Positions 17,565 through 21,677 of a DNA stretch of 21,677 nucleotides are shown here, piece by piece. The position numbers and the translations under genes are program-made. Source of the DNA: Carex sylvatica (taxonomy: Eukaryota; Streptophyta; Magnoliopsida; Poales; Cyperaceae); contig CAXKVR010000583.1 in the NCBI GenBank assembly GCA_964058845.1, forward strand, positions 1 through 21,677, written 5' to 3'. Below the pieces are notes generated by a model that saw only the letters and a program-made list of their open reading frames with translations, was not told where the DNA came from and searched no databases. Within the stretch, counting starts at the first letter, position 1. Each line of letters opens with the position of its first letter.

Positions 17565-19274
17565 TTACTTGAGAACTCCAAGAAAGTTTAAGAATTGTTC
17601 ATTGAGTCGGGTTTCGGCTAGTCTCTGTGGAAATGGTACTGGTGGCCGGTAGGGCGGTGGTTTCTCGGTCACCTTCTTTTTCTGTTTATCAGTTTCATTC
17701 GGTACGGGCCGTACGGGATTTGTACGGACCGTATGGTCTGTTGTCTCAGTCACAACCTCAATCGGATCAGGCTTTGACTGTTCAGAAATCGCAGGGGGTG
17801 TTGGTACGGGCCGTATGGGATTTGTACGGACCGTATGGTCGGCTTCTGGCTCGACAGGTATGGCTGGTCCTTGGTACTGTGTCCCACTTCGCAATGTTAC
17901 CGCTTTGGCCTCTCCCCTAGGGTTAATCTCTGGTTGGCTTGGTAGCATCCCAGGTTGTGGTGGTGCAGTTTGGCTCCCACTTTGGGGTTTGTTTTGGGCC
18001 AAACTTGCCAATTGAGCACTGATCGTTTGCATTTGTTCGAAAAGCATTTGATTCATCTTCCCTTGTTCATGCATGAAGTTTTCTACTGCAGGAGCAACAT
18101 AGGGCTTAGATGGTCCAGAATATGGTGGTCGGTTGTTTGAGTTATTGAATGCAGCATTGTTGTAGAAGTTGCGGTTGTTGTTGTTGTTGCTGCCAGAAGA
18201 GTTGTTGTTGAATTGTGTGGGATTGTTTTGCTTCCACCTCCAATTCTGTTGTTCAATCGGATCCTTGGAATATGTTCGGCTGAAAGGAGGTTTTGGGAAG
18301 TAGGATGGTTCACTGTTGAGAGAGTTAACTTGCTCGGGCCCTTCATCCCTTTGCGCAAGCGGGCAATTCTCATACTCGTGCCCCTCGTCTCCACACATAA
18401 CACAAGGCTGTGGTTGCTGATTACCGAGTGCTTTGACACTCATCTTGTCAAAAGCCTTCTGCATGGCGTCAAACTTGGCGGTGAGAGCTGTGATCTGATC
18501 GAGCTCAAGTCGGCCTCCTCCAGTAGCTCGATTGCCCTCTCGGCCGGACCACTGTTGGTTAGTCGCCATATTGTCGATTAAGTTCATTGCTTCAGTAGCG
18601 TCTCGATCCATGAGAGCTCCACCTGCAACTGCATCTACAGAAGTACGAGTAGTATCAGTTAAACCAGCATAAAAAGACTGAATAAGTAACCATTCGGGAA
18701 TACCATGATGTGGGCAAGAGTATTGCAATTCCCTAAATCTTTCCCATGCCTCATTCAGTGGTTCATCAGACCTTTGTTTGAAACTGGTCAGTTGGGTCCT
18801 AACCTTGGCAGTTCTTTTATGGGGGAAAAATCTGGTCAAAAACAGTTTGGACAATTCCCTCCAAGTGGTGATTGAATCCCTTGGTAATGACCCTAACCAT
18901 TTCTTGGCTTTATCCCTAAGAGTAAAAGGAAATAAAGCAAGTCTAATATAATCAGCTGTTGCGCCATTAATTTTAATGGTGGCACAGCATTCAAGGAAGG
19001 TTTGAACATGGGCATGCGGATCCTCATGATCCATGCCATGGAATGTGTTTTGTTGCACGATGTTTACAACGCCCGGATTGAAGTTGGGTTGGTTGCCGAC
19101 AATCCTTGGCAATCGGATTGCTCCTCTAACATCTCCAGCTCTCGGGACATTGAACTCTCGCAACGTCCTTGGTGCATAGTTTGCTCCTTCGTCATCAGAG
19201 TATTGATCCTCGTTGGGTTGACCTTGTCCAGTACCCTCGTTGAGTGGATCCTGTTCAGCACCGTGGTTGTTCAT
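17565..19274 (-). CDS. gag: Athila gag (capsid/nucleocapsid)
   Basis: A 569-residue frame from ATG 19272-19274; the frame stays open upstream, so a longer N-terminus is possible. It forms the particle core and packages element RNA. The gag domain spans about residues 85-240 (HVQTFLECCATIKINGATAD, KAKKWLGSLPRDSITTW, LFLTRFFPHKRTAKVRTQL and EAWERFRELQYSCPHHGIP). A CCHC knuckle is at 291-304 (CVMCGDEGHEYENC). An Asn-rich low-complexity stretch and a Gln/Pro-rich tail follow. Two palindromic doublets near the C-terminus encode a duplicated HTVRTNP(I/V)RPVP. Gag ends at TAA 17565-17567, right at the gag/protease junction, whereas Athila gag and pol are normally one frame. Confidence 0.92.
   Translation of the reverse strand: MNNHGAEQDPLNEGTGQGQPNEDQYSDDEGANYAPRTLREFNVPRAGDVRGAIRLPRIVGNQPNFNPGVVNIVQQNTFHGMDHEDPHAHVQTFLECCATIKINGATADYIRLALFPFTLRDKAKKWLGSLPRDSITTWRELSKLFLTRFFPHKRTAKVRTQLTSFKQRSDEPLNEAWERFRELQYSCPHHGIPEWLLIQSFYAGLTDTTRTSVDAVAGGALMDRDATEAMNLIDNMATNQQWSGREGNRATGGGRLELDQITALTAKFDAMQKAFDKMSVKALGNQQPQPCVMCGDEGHEYENCPLAQRDEGPEQVNSLNSEPSYFPKPPFSRTYSKDPIEQQNWRWKQNNPTQFNNNSSGSNNNNNRNFYNNAAFNNSNNRPPYSGPSKPYVAPAVENFMHEQGKMNQMLFEQMQTISAQLASLAQNKPQSGSQTAPPQPGMLPSQPEINPRGEAKAVTLRSGTQYQGPAIPVEPEADHTVRTNPIRPVPTPPAISEQSKPDPIEVVTETTDHTVRTNPVRPVPNETDKQKKKVTEKPPPYRPPVPFPQRLAETRLNEQFLNFLGVLK
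17702..17734. repeat. Palindromic doublet i (gag C-terminus), 20-bp spacing
   Basis: GTACGGGCCGTAC at 17702 and GTACGGACCGTAT at 17722; nearly identical to doublet j 102 bp away, including the spacer GGGATTT. Confidence 0.92.
17804..17836. repeat. Palindromic doublet j (gag C-terminus), 20-bp spacing
   Basis: GTACGGGCCGTAT at 17804 and GTACGGACCGTAT at 17824. Confidence 0.92.
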
Positions 19275-19535
19275 TTCGCCTTGTTCTGGATCTGTCTGGC
19301 CTCTGTTGTCGGTTTGTACGGCCTGTATGAATTTTGTACGGGCCGTACGGAGAGGTGACAGATGTGGTGGTGCTGGAACAAATGTGTTGGAGGTTTGCCC
19401 TTTGCTTCTGAGATGGTAGTGGTTTTTGGGCAGTGACTCTTCCAGTATGTTCCTGCAAAGATGAAATACGAAAAATTAAAATTAAAATCTAGAATCAAGC
19501 AAAAATAAGAAAAAGTACAGTATTTTAGTTGCCGT
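19275..19535 (-). other. Athila leader between PBS and gag
   Basis: Carries palindromic doublet k and a possible 66-nt AT-rich intron (donor at 19518, acceptor TTTGCAG ending at 19453, minus strand). The gag frame is open through its downstream half, so some of it may be translated. Confidence 0.5.
19316..19348. repeat. Palindromic doublet k (leader), 20-bp spacing
   Basis: GTACGGCCTGTAT at 19316 (one mismatch) and GTACGGGCCGTAC at 19336. Confidence 0.9.
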
Positions 19536-19553
19536 TCCCCGGCAACGGCGCCA
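19536..19553 (-). promoter_or_regulatory. Athila primer binding site, tRNA-Asp
   Basis: The plus strand reads TCCCCGGCAACGGCGCCA, the 3' end of plant tRNA-Asp including CCA, so the element strand is complementary to it over 18 bases. It is separated from the 5' LTR by 6 bases. tRNA-Asp priming is characteristic of Athila elements. Confidence 0.88.
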
Positions 19554-19875
19554 AAAACTTGATCGCACGAGAATATGCCAAAAAGTCTCAGTATAGCAAG
19601 CTATACTTTTTAAACCTTTGTTATACTCTGTCAATTCAGATAGCAAGTGCACTATCCTGTCGTTGAGTATGCTCAGGTATCGATCCACAGGGACGGAATA
19701 AAAACACTATACTTATCCTAAAATCACTTGAGATTCTAGAAGTGAGAGAAATTGGTTTGGTTTTAGTTCTAACAATTCTACTGATTAAAAGACAATAAAA
19801 GATAATTAAAGTTGTTTTCAATTGATAAAAGGGCGTTTCCAGGGTTCAGATTTCATTTCTGTTCAGTCTCAAGGC

Positions 19876-19909
19876 GTACGGCCCGTACAGATTCCCGTAC
19901 GGTCCGTAT
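19876..19909. repeat. Palindromic doublet a' (right LTR)
   Basis: Same as doublet a, 10242 bp to the right: 13-mers at 19876 and 19897. Confidence 0.9.
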
Positions 19910-20723
19910 GGCACCTCAAGTTAATGCTGCAGCTACTGTTTCCTGTGTTGATACTGTGTTTAGGGTTTCTTTTGACCAGATCTAGATACCTAACCTCAAC
20001 TTTCGCATTTTGGCCTGATACCCGATTACCGGACTCAAGTACTTCCCTCTTAGATGCGTTAAACCTCAACTTTCGCATTTTGGCCTAATTTATCTAAGTT
20101 ATTTGTTAGTTTACTAAAAGTATCCAAGGACTTTCGCCTCAAGGAAAGTTTCGCCTTTCGGGTACTCCTTGGTTTCACCCTACTTCATATACTTTATTCG
20201 GTTGGAATGAATTTCATAGACTTGGCTCCACACTTAGATGTGCGCATTCATCTAACGGGATGACTAATCAGATTCAAGCAAGCACAAATAGAGCAATAAA
20301 AATACTACATAACAAAGTAAAAACCAAGCGTTCAACACAAAATCCAAGTAGCATACAAGCAAAACTAAACTAGAAACTACATCTTACCCCTAGAAACAAA
20401 GTAAATTAGCTACTCATATTCATGAGATAGCACAAATAACAAGGAATAAAAGAGTTCATGACAAAATAGTGGAAAATCCGAAGATCCGTGGAGAAACTCG
20501 CGTTCTTCCCCTTCTCTTCTTCTTTTTCCCTTGTCCAAGCAAACCTAGAATCCTGGTTCATCGAATGAATGATAGGAAAGTTATTGATTGATTAGCTATT
20601 AATCCCCTTTCCTGCTGTGGAATATCTCCTTTAATGCCCCAGATCACGCCTCCAGGGGTTTCCTTTTCGGCTCCTCAAATTGTGCTCAATTCAGATTCCA
20701 GCTGGATTTTCCGAATTAGCTTT

Positions 20724-20757
20724 GTACGGCCCGTACAGGATCCCGTACGGCCCGTAT
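20724..20757. repeat. Palindromic doublet b' (right LTR)
   Basis: Same as doublet b: 13-mers at 20724 and 20745. Confidence 0.9.
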
Positions 20758-20824
20758 GCCTGGGTTTTGACTTGGAGACTTTGTGCCTCTGTTGTGGATC
20801 CTTCTGTGTGGTTGGGCAGTTCTT

Positions 20825-20858
20825 GTACGGCCCGCACAGAATATCATACGGGCCGTAT
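20825..20858. repeat. Palindromic doublet c' (right LTR)
   Basis: Same as doublet c: 13-mers at 20825 and 20846, with the same GCAC variant in the first. Confidence 0.85.
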
Positions 20859-21029
20859 GAAAAGTTGTCAGAACCAGTTTTTCGCCCCTTTTTCCTGCAA
20901 AATACCAAACAAAACATAGCAGTACCACATTTCATCGAAATATAAGTAAAAAGTCCACATTAATAGGCTTTAAAGCACAGGTTTCATTGTAAATTAAGGC
21001 CATAATTCAGATATAATATGGAGATATCA

Positions 21030-21034
21030 GAAGT
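21030..21034. other. Target-site duplication of the Athila insertion (right)
   Basis: GAAGT directly after the CA of the right LTR; partner of 9313-9317. It restores the copia frame across the insertion site. Confidence 0.95.
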
Positions 21035-21677
21035 GCCAAAAAATGTTGAGGAAGCGAAAAGGGATGAAAAATGGGTGCATGGAAGCCTTAAAAAAAAATG
21101 GAACCTGGTCTCTGGTAGAATTACCAAAAGGAAAGAAAACAATTGGGTGTAAGTGGGTTTATACAATAAAATTTGGTGCTAATGGTGAAATTGAAAGGTA
21201 TAAAGCAAGATTAGTTGCGAAAGGATACACACAAACCTATGGTATTGACTTTCAGGAAACCTTCTCTCCAGTTGCTAAACTTAATACTATTAGGGTTTTA
21301 TTATCTCTTGCAGCGAATCTAGATTGGCCATTACATCAATTTGATGTAAAAAATGCTTTTTTGCATGGTGACTTACAGGAAGAAATCTACATGAATCCTC
21401 CTCCCGGATACATAAACACAGGATCAAAACCAGTAGTTTGTCGACTACATAAGGCATTGTATGGCCTAAAACAGTCACCTCGAGCCTGGTTTGGTCGATT
21501 TTGTAATGCTATGAAAAATTATGAGTTTGAACAGAGTGATTCTGATCATACTCTATTCTTTAAAAAAAGACAAGAGAAACTAATTGTTTTGATTATATAT
21601 GTAGATGACATGATCATTACAGGAAATGACAGGGACGAAATAAAGAGACTTGAAGAAAGACTTTCAATGGAGTTTGA
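21030..21677 (+). pseudogene. pol: Copia pol, right part: reverse transcriptase (runs off window)
   Basis: Continuation of the copia pol split at 9317. A short stretch VPKNVEEAKRDEKW keeps the frame across the duplication. The frame then changes near 21075-21079 and conserved residues between the W and the next M-E-A-L are missing, suggesting a deletion of roughly 17 nt. From 21079 the RT reads cleanly: NGTWSLVELPKGKKTIGCKW, YKARLVAKGYTQTYGIDF, FDVKNAFLHGDL (first catalytic Asp), ALYGLKQSPRAWF and IIYVDDMIITGND (YVDD at 21598-21609). The window ends inside RT; RNase H and the 3' LTR lie beyond. Confidence 0.93.

Larger units (their letters stand above)
9318..21029 (-). mobile_element. Complete Athila-type Ty3/gypsy retrotransposon, 11.7 kb, nested in copia pol
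   Basis: Ends are TGAT...ATCA, the two LTRs are 1470 bp each with no difference found by eye, and a 5-bp target duplication GAAGT flanks it. Minus-strand order is LTR (21029-19560), tRNA-Asp PBS, gag, PR-RT-RH, IN, ORF3, PPT, LTR (10787-9318). The RT-RH-IN order is that of gypsy elements. The tRNA-Asp primer, the DLGAS protease, the FMDDFSVYG reverse transcriptase motif and an extra ORF after integrase point to the Athila lineage. Gag-pol has two in-frame stops, so this copy is structurally complete but apparently not self-sufficient. Confidence 0.93.
19560..21029 (-). repeat. Athila 5' LTR (right copy)
   Basis: Matches 9318-10787 with no difference seen by eye. It carries the promoter for element transcription, which runs leftwards, but I cannot place a TATA box with confidence. 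It is bounded by the target duplication at 21030-21034 and by the PBS side at 19559. Confidence 0.95.

Overview
The window looks like nuclear DNA of a flowering plant, probably a eudicot. It is gene-poor and packed with transposons. The evidence is a Ty1/copia element primed by initiator-Met tRNA, an Athila-type Ty3/gypsy element primed by tRNA-Asp, a Mutator-like transposase relic, CACTA-like and hAT-like DNA elements, and one piece of a plant neprosin-domain gene. I cannot name the species.

Layout, left to right. (1) 2-727: a decayed MULE transposase fragment. (2) 745-5060: AT-rich DNA with two CACTA-like termini (1828 and 2872), a poly(A) micro-insertion with a target duplication (2349-2415), a weak tRNA-like SINE remnant (about 3960-4020), and a 450-bp hAT-like MITE with a perfect 8-bp target duplication (4603-5052). 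(3) 5353-5733, minus strand: the last exon of a neprosin-domain gene. It is separated by only 35 bp from (4) a copia element whose 5' LTR is 5769-6082 and whose gag-pol reads rightward from 6214. (5) At 9317 the copia pol is split by a complete 11.7-kb Athila-type element in the opposite orientation (9318-21029). That element has 1470-bp LTRs with no difference I could find by eye, TGAT...ATCA ends and a perfect GAAGT duplication. (6) Copia pol resumes at 21030 and runs off the right edge inside reverse transcriptase, just after the YVDD motif.

The Athila element, read on the minus strand from right to left, is: 5' LTR, tRNA-Asp PBS, leader, gag, protease-RT-RNase H, integrase, an extra 'ORF3' (Athila ORF-1/env-like), a 3' untranslated region with repeated polypurine/hairpin modules, the PPT and the 3' LTR. 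Gag, PR-RT-RH and IN lie in one frame, broken only by a TAA at the gag/protease border and a TGA at the RNase H/integrase border. An element this young with two stops suggests mobilisation in trans, or stop-codon suppression.

The most unusual signal is a 13-bp near-palindrome, GTACGGNCCGTAY. It occurs about 30 times and only inside the Athila element, always as pairs (once as four in a row) with starts 20 or 21 bp apart. It lies in the LTRs, the leader, the 3' untranslated region and the coding linkers between conserved domains, and it is read in all three frames. This looks like a self-propagating or selected recognition/hairpin element that I cannot assign to a described system.
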